From Devosia sp. FJ2-5-3 (GTDB lineage: Bacteria > Pseudomonadota > Alphaproteobacteria > Rhizobiales > Devosiaceae), in contig NZ_CP104007.1 in assembly GCF_029201545.1 (NCBI RefSeq), positions 4,031,501-4,095,500 on the forward strand: a stretch of 64,000 nt of DNA, written 5' to 3'. The first letter of the stretch is position 1. Each line of letters begins with the position of its first letter. The notes below the pieces were generated by a model. It saw nothing but the letters and a program-made list of their open reading frames with translations. It was not told the origin of the DNA and made no database searches. This document shows, piece by piece, positions 52,266 through 62,026 of the stretch. The position numbers were made by a program, and so were the translations under genes.

Positions 52266-52955
52266 ATGGAACATGCAGCGCATGACTTTTCGATCCTGGG
52301 CCTCTTCATGCAGGCCGATCTGGTGGTGAAATCCATCATGGTCGGGCTGCTGCTGGCCTCGATCTGGTGCTGGGCGATCATTGCCAACCGCATGGCCGCC
52401 TATGCAAAAGCGCGAAAGGACATGGCTGCGTTTGACCGCGCCTTCGCCTCCGGGCAGTCGCTCGACGCGCTGCGGAACAGCTATCGCGCCGCCCCGACTT
52501 CGGGGCTTTCGGCAGTGCTGGTGGCCGGAATGGACGAATGGGACAAGAGCCACGCCCAGAACGCTGCGACGCCCGAGGGTTTGAAGGCCCGGCTCGAAAT
52601 CGCGCTCGACCTGGCGGTGAGCGAGGAAAGCGCCAAGCTTGAAAAGCGGCTGGGCTTTCTGGCCTCGACCGGGTCTGCCGGACCGTTCATCGGCCTCTTC
52701 GGTACGGTATGGGGCATCATGAATGCCTTTACCGCGATTGCGACGGCGGAAAATACGAGCCTCGCCGTGGTGGCGCCCGGCATTGCCGAGGCCTTGCTGG
52801 CGACGGCGATCGGCCTCCTCGCGGCGATCCCGGCCGTTATCGGCTACAATAAGCTCAGCGCCGAGGCGGGGGTGATTTCGGCCCGGTTCGAGGGTTTTGC
52901 CGATCGTCTCGTGGCGCTGCTATCGCGCCAGCTCGACGCCGGAAAGGCCGCATAG
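52266..52955 (+). CDS. exbB: TonB-system energy transducer ExbB
   Basis: A 229-residue inner-membrane protein of the MotA/TolQ/ExbB family. TM1 near 18-40 (SIMVGLLLASIWCWAIIANR), a large cytoplasmic domain, then TM2 and TM3 (FLASTGSAGPFIGLFGTVWG and ALLATAIGLLAAIPAVIGYN), containing the proton-path Thr. It forms the pentameric channel around ExbD. Ends 2 bp before exbD. Confidence 0.93.
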   Translation: MEHAAHDFSILGLFMQADLVVKSIMVGLLLASIWCWAIIANRMAAYAKARKDMAAFDRAFASGQSLDALRNSYRAAPTSGLSAVLVAGMDEWDKSHAQNAATPEGLKARLEIALDLAVSEESAKLEKRLGFLASTGSAGPFIGLFGTVWGIMNAFTAIATAENTSLAVVAPGIAEALLATAIGLLAAIPAVIGYNKLSAEAGVISARFEGFADRLVALLSRQLDAGKAA

Positions 52956-52957
52956 AC

Positions 52958-53401
52958 ATGGGCATGGGCATTTCAGCGGGCAAGAAGGGCCGGAAGCGCG
53001 GCCGCGCCGGTGGCGGCCCGATCAGCGAGATCAACGTCACCCCGATGGTCGACGTCATGCTGGTGCTGCTCATCGTCTTCATGGTGGCGGCGCCGCTGAT
53101 GACCATGGGCGTGCCCGTCGACCTGCCCAAGACGCAGGCCCAGGCCATGCCGCTCGAACGCAAGCCGATCACCGTGACCGTGACCAATGCGGGCGCCATT
53201 TCCATTGATGGCGATCCGGCAACGATGGAAACGCTGGTGCCCATGGTGGAGGCGCTGGCCGTCGATGGCACGGATGAGCGGCTATATGTACGCGGCGATG
53301 CGGCCACCGCCTACGGGCAGATCATGGAAGTGATGGGCGCGCTTTCGGCCGCCGGATATGGCCAGATCGGCCTGATCACGGAACGCAAAGAGGCCGAATA
53401 A
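52958..53401 (+). CDS. exbD: TonB-system energy transducer ExbD
   Basis: A 147-residue single-pass protein. A short basic N-terminus (GKKGRKRGRAGGG) is followed by ISEINVTPMVD32VMLVLLIVF, where D32 is the essential membrane Asp of the proton pathway, and then a periplasmic domain (GVPVDLPKTQAQ). Its TAA stop shares one base with the tonB start (TAATG), indicating tight coupling. Confidence 0.94.
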   Translation: MGMGISAGKKGRKRGRAGGGPISEINVTPMVDVMLVLLIVFMVAAPLMTMGVPVDLPKTQAQAMPLERKPITVTVTNAGAISIDGDPATMETLVPMVEALAVDGTDERLYVRGDAATAYGQIMEVMGALSAAGYGQIGLITERKEAE

Positions 53402-54438
53402 TGCGGCTCGCCCTGCCCGGCTCGGCGCTGATCCATGTCGGCTTCCTCGCCCTCATTCTCATTGGCCTGCCGCGCGGCGAGGCCGAGGACGCCCCTGCGC
53501 CTGCGCCCGTCAGCGTCAGCATCGTCGCCATGTCGAGCGTCTCGGCCAATGAGAGCGTGGTGGTGGAGTCCGATGCCAGTGTGTCGTCTGTGTCGGCCGG
53601 AAGCGATGTGGAAGTGCTCGAGCCGGTCGAGCCGGAGGCGCTCGAAGAGATCGTCGAGGCGATCGAGGCGGTGACGCCGGAGGAAATCGTTCAAGAAAAT
53701 AGCGAGACTGCCGAGCCGGTCGAGGTTGAGACGGTCGAAGAGGCTGTTGTCGAACCGGTCGAGGCCGATATTGTCGAGGCAGAGCCAATCGCCGAGGATG
53801 TTTCGGAGCCGCTGGAGGCTGAGCCGGTGGAAACGCTGGTGGCCGAGCCGCTGCAGAGCGAACTCACCACCAGCGAAGAGAATTCCACGCTGGAAGCCAT
53901 ACAACCGGAAGCTATGGCTGGGGCGGAGACGGAGGCCATCGAGCCGGTGGCGGTAGAGGATTTCAAGGCCGCGCCGGTTCCGGTGACGGCAACGATCAAG
54001 CGCCAGTCCGAACCCATCGTGCACAAGCCGCGTCCGGCCCAGACGCAACAGGCGCAGAGGCCGCCGCAGCAGCAGCGGGGCAATGGCGGCAATGCCAATT
54101 CGGACAATGTCGCGGCAGCGGGTGGTGCACCGCCGCAGGCTTCGGGGAATGGCAATGGCGGGGCCGCCGAGGAGGCGCGCTACCAGAGCCAGGTGACGCG
54201 AAAAGTGCGCAATGCGCTGCGCGGCCTGCGGGGGCAATCAGGGCTGGTGGTGGTCGGCTTTACCGTCCATGCCGATGGAAGGGTGTCGGGGATCGGCGTG
54301 GTGCAGTCTTCGGGCAATGCGGCCATCGACCAGGCCGGGGTCGATGCGGTGCAGCGGGCCGCGCCGTTTCCGCCATTTCCGGGCGGTGTGAACCGGAGTT
54401 CATGGCCGTTCGGCGTGCCGCTGGAATATAAGCGGTAG
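53401..54438 (+). CDS. tonB: TonB family protein with a long acidic linker
   Basis: A 345-residue periplasm-spanning coupler. The N-terminal membrane helix has S8 and H12 (GSALIHVGFL), the SxxxH pattern required to contact ExbBD. The linker (about 45-215) is rich in Glu, Val and Ala repeats such as EPVEVETVEEAVVEPVEADI. It then turns basic and Gln-rich (KPRPAQTQQAQRPPQQQ). The C-terminal TonB domain starts near YQSQVTRKVRNALRGLRGQS and ends SSWPFGVPLEYKR. The acidic linker differs from the usual Pro-Glu/Pro-Lys repeats. It drives HmuR by operon context. Confidence 0.92.
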   Translation: MRLALPGSALIHVGFLALILIGLPRGEAEDAPAPAPVSVSIVAMSSVSANESVVVESDASVSSVSAGSDVEVLEPVEPEALEEIVEAIEAVTPEEIVQENSETAEPVEVETVEEAVVEPVEADIVEAEPIAEDVSEPLEAEPVETLVAEPLQSELTTSEENSTLEAIQPEAMAGAETEAIEPVAVEDFKAAPVPVTATIKRQSEPIVHKPRPAQTQQAQRPPQQQRGNGGNANSDNVAAAGGAPPQASGNGNGGAAEEARYQSQVTRKVRNALRGLRGQSGLVVVGFTVHADGRVSGIGVVQSSGNAAIDQAGVDAVQRAAPFPPFPGGVNRSSWPFGVPLEYKR

Positions 54439-54766
54439 TTTTTCATTTCTGAATTTTGACTTGGGCCGGTGGCTCTCTCCACCCCACCCTCAATCCCTCC
54501 CCGTCGAGGGGAGGGAGGTTCGGCCGGTAGTTTTGGCAGCACCCCCGCCTAACCTCCCCCTGAAACAGGGGGAGGTACGCATCGGGGATGGGGCGATGTC
54601 GGAGAGCCACCGCAGCACCCCTCCCCCTGGAAAGGGGGAGGTTGGGTGGGGGTGGGCAAGGGACCCGCTATCCACAAGTGCTCCTGACGCGGCGGGATGG
54701 GATTTGGGAATGGGCGGCAAGGCGACTATGGTCCGGCACTGAGAAAAAAACTGATTCCGGACTGCC
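54439..54766. repeat. Intergenic region with three family C palindromes
   Basis: The 328 bp between tonB and tex hold three GC-rich hairpins (about 54482-54520, 54545-54577 and 54618-54655), each with CCTCCCC/GGGGAGG arms and a TAACCTCCCCC or GGTTGGGTGGGGG flank. No gene is seen. They may terminate the heme operon. Confidence 0.65.
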
Positions 54767-57070
54767 ATGGCCACCCTGACGCAAGACATTGCCAATCGTA
54801 TTGCCCTCGATATCGGGGCAAGGCCCCAGCAGGCCATTGCCGCCATTGCGCTGCTCGACGAGGGCGCGACCGTGCCGTTCGTGGCGCGCTATCGCAAGGA
54901 AGTGACGGGCGGGCTCGACGATACGCAATTGCGTCTCTTGGCCGAGCGGTTGAGCTATCTGCGCGAACTCGAAGCGCGGCGCGAAAGCGTGCTGGGCTCG
55001 ATCCGCGACCAGGGCAAGCTCACCCCGGAACTGGAGGCGGCCATCGGCAAGGCGCCGACCAAGGCGGAGCTCGAAGACCTTTACCTGCCCTATAAGACCA
55101 AGCGCCGCACCAAGGCGGAAATCGCCCGCGAAAAGGGGCTGGGGCCGCTGGCCGATGCCATTTTCGAGGATCGCCGGGCCGAGCCGGTGGCGCTGGCGGA
55201 AGCTTATGTCACCGAAGCGGTGCCCGACACCAAGGCAGCGCTCGAAGGCGCGCGGGACATTTTCGCCGAGCGCTTTTCGGAGAATGCAGAGCTCTTGGGG
55301 CGCTTGCGCACTTACATGAAAGAGCGCGCCGTGCTGCGCTCGCGCGTCGTCACCGGCAAGGAACAGGACGGGGCAAAATTCTCCGACTATTTCGACCACT
55401 TCGAGAAATGGTCGACGGTGCCGAGCCATCGGGCGCTGGCCATGCTGCGCGGGCGCAATGAGGACATCCTCAATCTCGACATCGAGGTGGACGCCGACGA
55501 TCCCTCCCCGGTCAAGCCGGCGGTGCGGATGATCGCGGCCGCCTTCGGCATCGACTCCAGCCTGCCGGGCGACAAATGGTTGCTCGACGCGGCGGCCTGG
55601 ACCTGGCGGATAAAACTCTCGATGAGCCTGTCTCTCGCGCTGATGAGCGATCTGCGCGAACGCTCGGACGAAGAGGCGATCCGCGTCTTTGCGCGCAATC
55701 TGAAGGATCTGCTGCTGGCCGCTCCGGCGGGCACGCGGACAACCATGGGGCTCGACCCCGGCATTCGCACCGGGGTGAAGGTGGCGGTGGTCGATGCGAC
55801 CGGCAAGCTGATCGCGACCTCGACGGTCTATCCCTTCCAGCCGCGCAACGATATTTCGGGAACCCAGGCGGAACTGGCCAAGCTCATTGTCGCCCATGGG
55901 GTGGAGCTGATCGCCATCGGCAATGGCACGGGCAGCCGCGAGACCGAAAAGCTTGTCGCCGACATGCTGGCGCTGATGCCGTCGCCGAAACCCACCAAGG
56001 TGATCGTTTCGGAAGCCGGGGCCTCGGTCTATTCAGCCTCGGAAGCGGCGGCGGCGGAATTCCCCGGGCTCGACGTGTCGCTGCGCGGGGCGGTGTCGAT
56101 TGCCCGGCGCCTTCAGGACCCGCTGGCGGAACTGGTGAAAATCGAGCCCAAATCCATCGGCGTCGGCCAGTATCAGCACGATGTCGACCAGTATCGGCTG
56201 GCGCAAATGCTCGACACGGTGGTGGAAGACGCGGTGAACGCGGTGGGGGTCGATCTCAACACCGCCTCGGCGCCGCTTCTGGCCCGGGTGTCGGGGCTCG
56301 GCGGGTCCATCGCCCAGGCAATCGTCGCCCACCGCGACGCCAATGGGCCGTTCAAGAGCCGCAAGCAATTGCTCGACGTGGCGCGGCTGGGCCAGCGCAC
56401 ATTCGAGCAGAGCGCGGGCTTCTTGCGCATTCGCGACGGCGCCGAGCCGCTCGACGCTTCGGCGGTGCACCCGGAAGCCTATGGCGTGGCACGCAAGATC
56501 GTTTCGGCCTGCGGGCGCGATGTGCGGGCGCTGATGGGCGACAGCGCCGCGCTCAAGGCGCTCGATCCGCGCGTCTTCGTCGATGAGCGGTTCGGCCTGC
56601 CGACGGTGAAGGATATTCTGGCCGAACTGGAAAAGCCCGGTCGCGATCCGCGCCCCGCTTTCAAGACGGCGAATTTTGCCGAGGGCATCGATGAGATCAA
56701 GCACCTCAAACCCGGCATGATGCTGGAAGGCACCGTTACCAATGTCGCCGCCTTCGGGGCGTTCGTCGATATCGGCGTGCACCAGGACGGGCTGGTGCAC
56801 GTGTCCCAGCTGGCGGACAAATTCGTCAAGGACCCGCACGAGGTGGTCAAGGCGGGCGACGTGGTCAAAGTGCGCGTGGTGGAAGTGGATGTGGCGCGAA
56901 AACGCATCGCGCTCTCCATGCGGAAGGACGGGGATGGGCCCGCCCCGCACGAGGCACGATCCGACAGGGGCAGGCCGAATGCGCGCCCCGCCGGCCGGCC
57001 GGGCACTGCGCCCGACAAGGGCAATGGGGCATTGGGAGCGGCTCTCAATGCCGCGATGCGCAAGAAGTAG
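54767..57070 (+). CDS. tex: RNA-binding transcriptional accessory protein Tex
   Basis: A 767-residue protein of full family length. Tex_N helical domain (about 1-180, [20 protein letters not shown]), YqgF/RNase H-like domain (about 325-450, [20 protein letters not shown]), helix-hairpin-helix pair ([20 protein letters not shown]) and a C-terminal S1 RNA-binding domain (about 645-715, [20 protein letters not shown]), then a Pro/Arg/Gly-rich tail. It binds nucleic acid and is linked to transcription and stress tolerance. Monocistronic, with a strong hairpin after the stop. Confidence 0.95.
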   Translation: MATLTQDIANRIALDIGARPQQAIAAIALLDEGATVPFVARYRKEVTGGLDDTQLRLLAERLSYLRELEARRESVLGSIRDQGKLTPELEAAIGKAPTKAELEDLYLPYKTKRRTKAEIAREKGLGPLADAIFEDRRAEPVALAEAYVTEAVPDTKAALEGARDIFAERFSENAELLGRLRTYMKERAVLRSRVVTGKEQDGAKFSDYFDHFEKWSTVPSHRALAMLRGRNEDILNLDIEVDADDPSPVKPAVRMIAAAFGIDSSLPGDKWLLDAAAWTWRIKLSMSLSLALMSDLRERSDEEAIRVFARNLKDLLLAAPAGTRTTMGLDPGIRTGVKVAVVDATGKLIATSTVYPFQPRNDISGTQAELAKLIVAHGVELIAIGNGTGSRETEKLVADMLALMPSPKPTKVIVSEAGASVYSASEAAAAEFPGLDVSLRGAVSIARRLQDPLAELVKIEPKSIGVGQYQHDVDQYRLAQMLDTVVEDAVNAVGVDLNTASAPLLARVSGLGGSIAQAIVAHRDANGPFKSRKQLLDVARLGQRTFEQSAGFLRIRDGAEPLDASAVHPEAYGVARKIVSACGRDVRALMGDSAALKALDPRVFVDERFGLPTVKDILAELEKPGRDPRPAFKTANFAEGIDEIKHLKPGMMLEGTVTNVAAFGAFVDIGVHQDGLVHVSQLADKFVKDPHEVVKAGDVVKVRVVEVDVARKRIALSMRKDGDGPAPHEARSDRGRPNARPAGRPGTAPDKGNGALGAALNAAMRKK

Positions 57071-57077
57071 CAATGAC

Positions 57078-57105
57078 GGCGCGGACGCACTGGAGCGTCC
57101 GCGCC
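57078..57105. terminator. Bidirectional terminator hairpin between tex and the RTX protein gene
   Basis: Perfect 11-bp arms (GGCGCGGACGC and GCGTCCGCGCC) around a 6-nt loop, located between two convergent genes. There is no U-run, as is common in GC-rich alphaproteobacteria. Confidence 0.75.
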
Positions 57106-57119
57106 TCCCCCGGGGCCGT

Positions 57120-58496
57120 TCAGCCCAACCAGATGCCGTCGCTGATCTGATCGAAGACGCGGTCCTTGTTCTCGGCGCTCTCTGAAAAATGGGCCAGGAG
57201 ATCGCTGCGCGTGCCATCGCCGCTGGCGAGCCGTCCGACCCAATAATCATAGCCACCCTGTTCGTATTCGCGGCCCAGCGTGTGGCGGTAGAGCAGTTCG
57301 ACGAAGTTCTCGTTGCTGACGGTGTCCTCGGTGCCGTAGGTGTCGATGAATTCGTCGGAAGCGAGGAAATGGCGGGAGGCGCTCATCACATCGTCTTCGC
57401 TCCGATCGAGCCGGTTGATCCAGAACTTGAGACCGTCCTGGTCGGGCGTTCGATCGAAGGCTGCCTGATAGAGGCGGTAGGCCTGGCCGGCATTGCCGTT
57501 GATATCGATGGCGAGCACACCGTCAAAGCCAAAAACGATGCGTTCGATATTGGTGAGGGTATCGGTGCTCAGATCGCCCACAAGATCCACAACAGTGACC
57601 GTGTCGGTTCCTATGCCGGAGATTTGCAGATCGCCTTGGCCGCGATCCCAGAAGGCGGCGAAGTCGCGACCGGCACCGCCTTCGATTATGTCATTGCCAT
57701 CATTGCCGACGAGGAAATTGCTCTGGTCATTGCCGATGATGACGTCGTCGAAATCGGAACCTTGCGCCTCGGTAAAGCCGACAAGGGTGTCGACGTCGCC
57801 GTTGACGGTATTGGTGGCCTGACCGGTGGCGAGGTTGATATTGAAACCACTGCCGATGTGTTCTCCCTCGCGGACGTAATCAACATAGTCGCGGGTGTCG
57901 CCGGCGATGATGAGATCTGATCCACTGAGGCCTATCAGGCCCGTTGCAATTCCGTCATTGGCGCCTTCGATGACGTCGTGGAAGAATGTGCCGCGAAATT
58001 CCATGTGCTCGGTGACATTGATGGTGTCGACATCACCGTTGAACTTGTAGATCTTGCCTTCGCCCAGCTTGATATGCACGCCGACGAAGTCCGGACGGCT
58101 GCCTATCGGGTCGTCCCGGTCGTAGAGCCAGCCATAGGTCAAAGTCGCCCATTGCGGCGCATCGACGCTGTAGGTGTCGGACCCAAAACTGCCATCGAAG
58201 AGGATTTCGGCGCCCGCCTGGACAGTCATCGTATCGGCGAAACGTGAACCCGTGATCCCCCGGAGCCCGACAAAACTGTCCGTGTTTCCAAAGGTATCGA
58301 CGACGGTGCCACTGCCGTCGCCATTCCAGGTCGCGACCACGCCCCGAGTGCCCCCGTCATGTTCGTAGGACATGCCGTCCCAGCCGGCGCCGCCGCCATC
58401 TATGAAATCGGCGCCGTCGCCCAAGTCGTGGAACCAGTCGTCGTCCATGCCGCCGACCAATTGGTCGGGGCCATTTGTGCCTCTGATATCAACCAT
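57120..58496 (-). CDS. Secreted RTX-like protein with C-terminal DUF4214 domain
   Basis: A 458-residue acidic protein. Calcium-binding RTX/hemolysin-type nonapeptides occur at both ends of the N-terminal two-thirds: NGPDQLVGGMDDDWFHDLGD and GNDQSNFLVGNDGNDIIEGG, with other degenerate repeats between them (GSRFADTMTV, LSGSDLIIAGDTRD). The C-terminal 120 residues (AYRLYQAAFDRTPDQDGLKF, LLYRHTLGREYEQGGYDYWV) are a DUF4214 domain, often found in secreted or S-layer-associated proteins. No Sec signal is seen, so type I secretion is likely (inference). No transporter is nearby. It begins 110 bp downstream of the LuxR gene. Confidence 0.88.
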   Translation of the reverse strand: MVDIRGTNGPDQLVGGMDDDWFHDLGDGADFIDGGGAGWDGMSYEHDGGTRGVVATWNGDGSGTVVDTFGNTDSFVGLRGITGSRFADTMTVQAGAEILFDGSFGSDTYSVDAPQWATLTYGWLYDRDDPIGSRPDFVGVHIKLGEGKIYKFNGDVDTINVTEHMEFRGTFFHDVIEGANDGIATGLIGLSGSDLIIAGDTRDYVDYVREGEHIGSGFNINLATGQATNTVNGDVDTLVGFTEAQGSDFDDVIIGNDQSNFLVGNDGNDIIEGGAGRDFAAFWDRGQGDLQISGIGTDTVTVVDLVGDLSTDTLTNIERIVFGFDGVLAIDINGNAGQAYRLYQAAFDRTPDQDGLKFWINRLDRSEDDVMSASRHFLASDEFIDTYGTEDTVSNENFVELLYRHTLGREYEQGGYDYWVGRLASGDGTRSDLLAHFSESAENKDRVFDQISDGIWLG

Positions 58497-58606
58497 GATG
58501 TACCCCTTTGCTTGCCTTTATTGCCTGCGGCGCGCGGAGCGCCCGTAGGGAGGCTAGTCGGGGGATGGACCGGGATGACAGCTATCAGAACTGATAGGGG
58601 TGGCGG

Positions 58607-59722
58607 CTAGATCAGATTGCGCCGCACGGCGATGGCTATTGCTTCTTCGCGGGTGCGGGCGCCAAGGCGGCGTCGGGCGGACATGATGTGGAGGTTAACC
58701 GTCTCGGACTTGATCCCGAGCGCAAAGGCGATCCGGTCATTGGCCATGCCCTGCGCAAGGCGCGCCAGCACATCCGCCTCCCGGCGGCTGAGTGGGTTGC
58801 CTGCCAATCGATCGCCCTGGGGGGAGATGAGGACAAGGGCCAGGGCATGGCCCGGATCGAAATAGTCTGCCCGGCCTACTGCTCCGATCATTGGGGGAGC
58901 GGGCAGCACCCGAAAGGCGTGAGAGGCGTCCCCGTTCGCCGCACGCAAACTGAGGGCGCGGCCTGCTACGGAGAGCTGGCGGCTGGCGAACTGGCGCAGC
59001 ACCCGTTCGAGCCAACCCTGGGCGCGCTGATCGACAAAGCCGAGCCGCCCCTCCCGACAGGCCAATGCGCCGGCGGGACCAGACATTATTCCGCGCGCCA
59101 GAGCGTTGAAGAAATGGATGCGACGATCGACCCCGACCAGGAAGGCGGCGCCGGCAAACATGTCGAGCGCTTCGGCGCGGCTTTCGGAACGGGTGCGGGC
59201 ATTGTGATAGATGGCAAAGGCGCGCCGCAAATGCGGGGCCGTGGCGTTGAGCGTATCCACGATGCGCGGCTGGAGGCGATCGCGATCGGCCAGGCGGATA
59301 TTGCAGGAGATGCGGAAAATGCGCCTCCTGTCGCGCATCAGCGTGATGCCGACCCCGGTGCCGATATCTTCCTGGGGGCGCACCCAGTCATTGTACCATT
59401 CGGTCCGGCGCAAATGCTCGGTGGGCAGCAGGGATTCGGACGTCAGCGCGACGCCTATGGGCGCGCTTGCAGCCCGGGCCGACCAGGGATTGAGCTGGGC
59501 GTAGTGCTGGCGAAAGGAAGCGAGATAGGGCTCGGAATAGCCACTGCCGAGAATGCCGATATTGTTCCGGGTGGTAAGATCATGTCCGTGGAGGGAAATA
59601 TAGGCGTGGTCGAATTCACGCTGGAACTGTTCGAGCAAGGCCGGCCAGCCAGCCGCCCCAATGGCGGCAGAATAGATCGTGTCGACCAGAATCTTCAGTC
59701 GTCTCGGATCCATTTCCCGCAT
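58607..59722 (-). CDS. LuxR-type helix-turn-helix transcriptional regulator
   Basis: A 371-residue regulator. The C-terminal 60 residues form a GerE/LuxR DNA-binding domain (NPLSRREADVLARLAQGMAN, IALGIKSETVNLHIMSARRR; the published pattern places the recognition helix at SETVNLHIMSARRRL). The N-terminal 300 residues look like a PAS/GAF-type sensor unit and not a classic acyl-homoserine-lactone domain. An internal M4 is an alternative start. It is divergent from the alpha/beta hydrolase gene and upstream of the RTX gene on the same strand; either could be a target. Confidence 0.85.
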   Translation of the reverse strand: MREMDPRRLKILVDTIYSAAIGAAGWPALLEQFQREFDHAYISLHGHDLTTRNNIGILGSGYSEPYLASFRQHYAQLNPWSARAASAPIGVALTSESLLPTEHLRRTEWYNDWVRPQEDIGTGVGITLMRDRRRIFRISCNIRLADRDRLQPRIVDTLNATAPHLRRAFAIYHNARTRSESRAEALDMFAGAAFLVGVDRRIHFFNALARGIMSGPAGALACREGRLGFVDQRAQGWLERVLRQFASRQLSVAGRALSLRAANGDASHAFRVLPAPPMIGAVGRADYFDPGHALALVLISPQGDRLAGNPLSRREADVLARLAQGMANDRIAFALGIKSETVNLHIMSARRRLGARTREEAIAIAVRRNLI

Positions 59723-59842
59723 CAGCGCCCCAAAGGAAGACCCAATCTCGGCCGCGGTTTATTTCGAACGCGGCCCGTCCCCTATCGATGAGAAGATTAT
59801 ATCCGTGCACTGTTCGAAATAATTGGTTTGAGGGGGGCCGCT

Positions 59843-60655
59843 ATGCCGAAAGATTATGTGCAGCTGACCACAGGGCGCGTTGCTTACAGCCAAAGTCCCG
59901 GCGCGGGACCCGATCTGGTCTTGCTCCACTCCAATTCCACATGTGGCGACATTTTCGTCCATCAGCTTGGCGATCTGGGCAATCGGGCACGGGTGACGGC
60001 TATCGACCTGCCCGGCCATGGCGGCTCGGACGACCTGACCGATCTCTCGCTCTATGGGCTGGTTGGCTTTGCCGAGATAGTGGGGGCGGCGCTGGAGCGG
60101 CTGGGGATCGCCCATCCGCTGGTGGTGGGAACTTCGCTTGGTGGTCACATCGTGCTGGAGATGACGCGGAGCCACGCCATGGCCGGGGCGATGATTGTCG
60201 GCACGCCGCCCTACAGCCGAGATCCCGCCCGGATCGGCGAGGCCTATCGGCCCGACCCGGTGGCGGCGCTTTCCTTTGTCGGGGAGATGAGCGAGACCCA
60301 GATCGCCGAATTTGCCGATGCGCTGAGCGATGGGCACGGGACGGACCCGATGTGGCGCGATGCCGTGCGCCGCACCGATCCGAATATGCGGCGGCATCTG
60401 GCGGCGGGCCTCTTTGACCCCGCGGCAGGGGAGCAAAGGGCGCTGGCGGAAAACTGCCCCGTGCCGCTCGCCATCGTCAACGGCGCCGAGGACCGGTTCA
60501 TCGATCTCGACTATGTCGACAGCCTTGCCTATGCCAATCTATGGTCCGGCAGGACATATCGGATCGAAGGCGCGGGGCACGCACCTTTCTTCAGCCGGCC
60601 GGAGGCGTTCAACGCGCTGCTCGGTCAGCTGGCGAAAACTGTGTTCGGGGACTGA
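59843..60655 (+). CDS. Alpha/beta hydrolase
   Basis: A 270-residue alpha/beta-hydrolase-fold protein. The nucleophile elbow is VGTS98LGG, with the acid in NGAEDRF and the His in GAGHAPFF; the oxyanion turn follows VLLHSNSTCGD. Such enzymes include esterases, lactonases and 3-oxoadipate enol-lactonases; the exact substrate is not readable. The ATG at 59843 follows GGGGGG; an in-frame TTG at 59828 is less likely. It shares a 120-bp control region with the divergent LuxR-type gene and precedes ugd by 24 bp. Confidence 0.88.
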   Translation: MPKDYVQLTTGRVAYSQSPGAGPDLVLLHSNSTCGDIFVHQLGDLGNRARVTAIDLPGHGGSDDLTDLSLYGLVGFAEIVGAALERLGIAHPLVVGTSLGGHIVLEMTRSHAMAGAMIVGTPPYSRDPARIGEAYRPDPVAALSFVGEMSETQIAEFADALSDGHGTDPMWRDAVRRTDPNMRRHLAAGLFDPAAGEQRALAENCPVPLAIVNGAEDRFIDLDYVDSLAYANLWSGRTYRIEGAGHAPFFSRPEAFNALLGQLAKTVFGD

Positions 60656-60679
60656 GGGCGCAGGCGGAGTGGTTTTTTC

Positions 60680-62026
60680 ATGCGTATTGCCATGATCGGC
60701 AGCGGCTATGTGGGGCTGGTGAGCGGGGCCTGCTTTGCCGATTTTGGCCATGAGGTGGTGTGCGTCGACCAGGATGGGGGGCGCATTGCCGCGCTCGACG
60801 CCGGGAAGATGCCGATTTTCGAGCCGGGGCTCGAGGCGCTGGTGACAGAAAATGTGAAGGGCGGGCGGCTGCATTTTTCGACCGCGCTGAAACCGGCCGT
60901 GGCCGCAGCGGACGTGGTGTTCATCGCCGTGGGCACGCCGTCGCGCCGGGGCGATGGGCACGCCGACCTCAGCTTCGTCGAGGCGGCGGCGGCCGAAATT
61001 GCCGGGGCGATTTCCGGATTTACGGTGGTGGTGACCAAATCAACCGTTCCTGTGGGGACGGGCGACAAGGTGGAGGCTATCATGCGGCAGACCAATCCCA
61101 ATGCGGATATCGCGGTGGTCTCCAACCCCGAATTCCTGCGCGAGGGCGCGGCCATCGAGGATTTCAAGCGGCCCGACCGCATTCTTTTGGGCGTGGAAGA
61201 CGAGCGGGCCCAGGCGGTGATGACGGAAATCTACCGACCGCTGTCGCTCAATGCGCCGCCGCTGCTGTTCGTCGACCGGCGGACCGCTGAGCTGACCAAA
61301 TATGCCGGCAATGCGTTTCTGGCCATGAAGATCGCCTTCATCAACGAAATGGCCGATCTGTGCGAAAAGACCGGGGCCAATGTGCAGGATCTGGCGCGGG
61401 GGATCGGGCTCGACGGGCGGATCGGATCCAAATTCCTCAATGCCGGGCCGGGCTATGGCGGATCGTGCTTTCCCAAGGACACGCTGGCGCTGGTGCGGAT
61501 CGGCGAGGATTTCGGCAGCCCGGTGCCGCTGGTGGAAACGGTGGTCGCCAGCAATGCACGGCGCAAGGCGGGCATGGCCGGGCGGGTCATTGCGGCCATG
61601 GGCGGGGATGTCTCGGGCAAGCGGATCGGGATCCTCGGCCTCACCTTTAAGCCCAATACGGACGATCTGCGCGAATCTCCGGCCCTCACGCTGATCGAAG
61701 ATCTGCAGACGGCGGGCGCCTGGGTTCGCGCCTATGACCCCGAGGGAATGGAGGCGGCGCGGGGCATGCTGGAGGGCGTGGTGTTTGCCCATGACGAATA
61801 TGACGCGGCCGAAGGCGTGGATGGGATGGTGCTGGTGACCGAGTGGAACGCGTTCCGCTCGCTCGATCTTGCGCGGCTGCGCGGATTGATGGCCAAGCCG
61901 GTGTTCGTCGATCTGCGCAATGTCTATCGCGACAAGGAAATGGAAGCGGCCGGCTTTGCCTATTTCAGCATCGGCCGCCCCAAGGGGAGCGGGAAGGGCA
62001 CCGAGCGAAGGGCCGCTGCGGAATGA
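60680..62026 (+). CDS. ugd: UDP-glucose 6-dehydrogenase
   Basis: Oxidises UDP-glucose to UDP-glucuronate in two NAD-dependent steps for surface polysaccharides. 448 residues: Rossmann MRIAMIGSGYVGLVSGACFA, STVPVGTGDK, LTKYAGNAFLAMKIAFINE (catalytic Lys region), and catalytic C263 in GPGYGGSCFPKDT. C-terminal domain with LTFKPNTDDLRESPAL. It overlaps the next gene by 4 bp (ATGA), so UDP-glucuronate is passed to the epimerase. Rhizobial orthologues are called RkpK/ExoN-like. Confidence 0.95.
   Translation: MRIAMIGSGYVGLVSGACFADFGHEVVCVDQDGGRIAALDAGKMPIFEPGLEALVTENVKGGRLHFSTALKPAVAAADVVFIAVGTPSRRGDGHADLSFVEAAAAEIAGAISGFTVVVTKSTVPVGTGDKVEAIMRQTNPNADIAVVSNPEFLREGAAIEDFKRPDRILLGVEDERAQAVMTEIYRPLSLNAPPLLFVDRRTAELTKYAGNAFLAMKIAFINEMADLCEKTGANVQDLARGIGLDGRIGSKFLNAGPGYGGSCFPKDTLALVRIGEDFGSPVPLVETVVASNARRKAGMAGRVIAAMGGDVSGKRIGILGLTFKPNTDDLRESPALTLIEDLQTAGAWVRAYDPEGMEAARGMLEGVVFAHDEYDAAEGVDGMVLVTEWNAFRSLDLARLRGLMAKPVFVDLRNVYRDKEMEAAGFAYFSIGRPKGSGKGTERRAAAE

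Noticed and set aside
58607..59722. Acyl-homoserine-lactone quorum-sensing receptor
   Set aside because: The protein is much longer than LuxR receptors, its N-terminal region lacks the recognisable autoinducer-binding signature, and no luxI-like gene is nearby.
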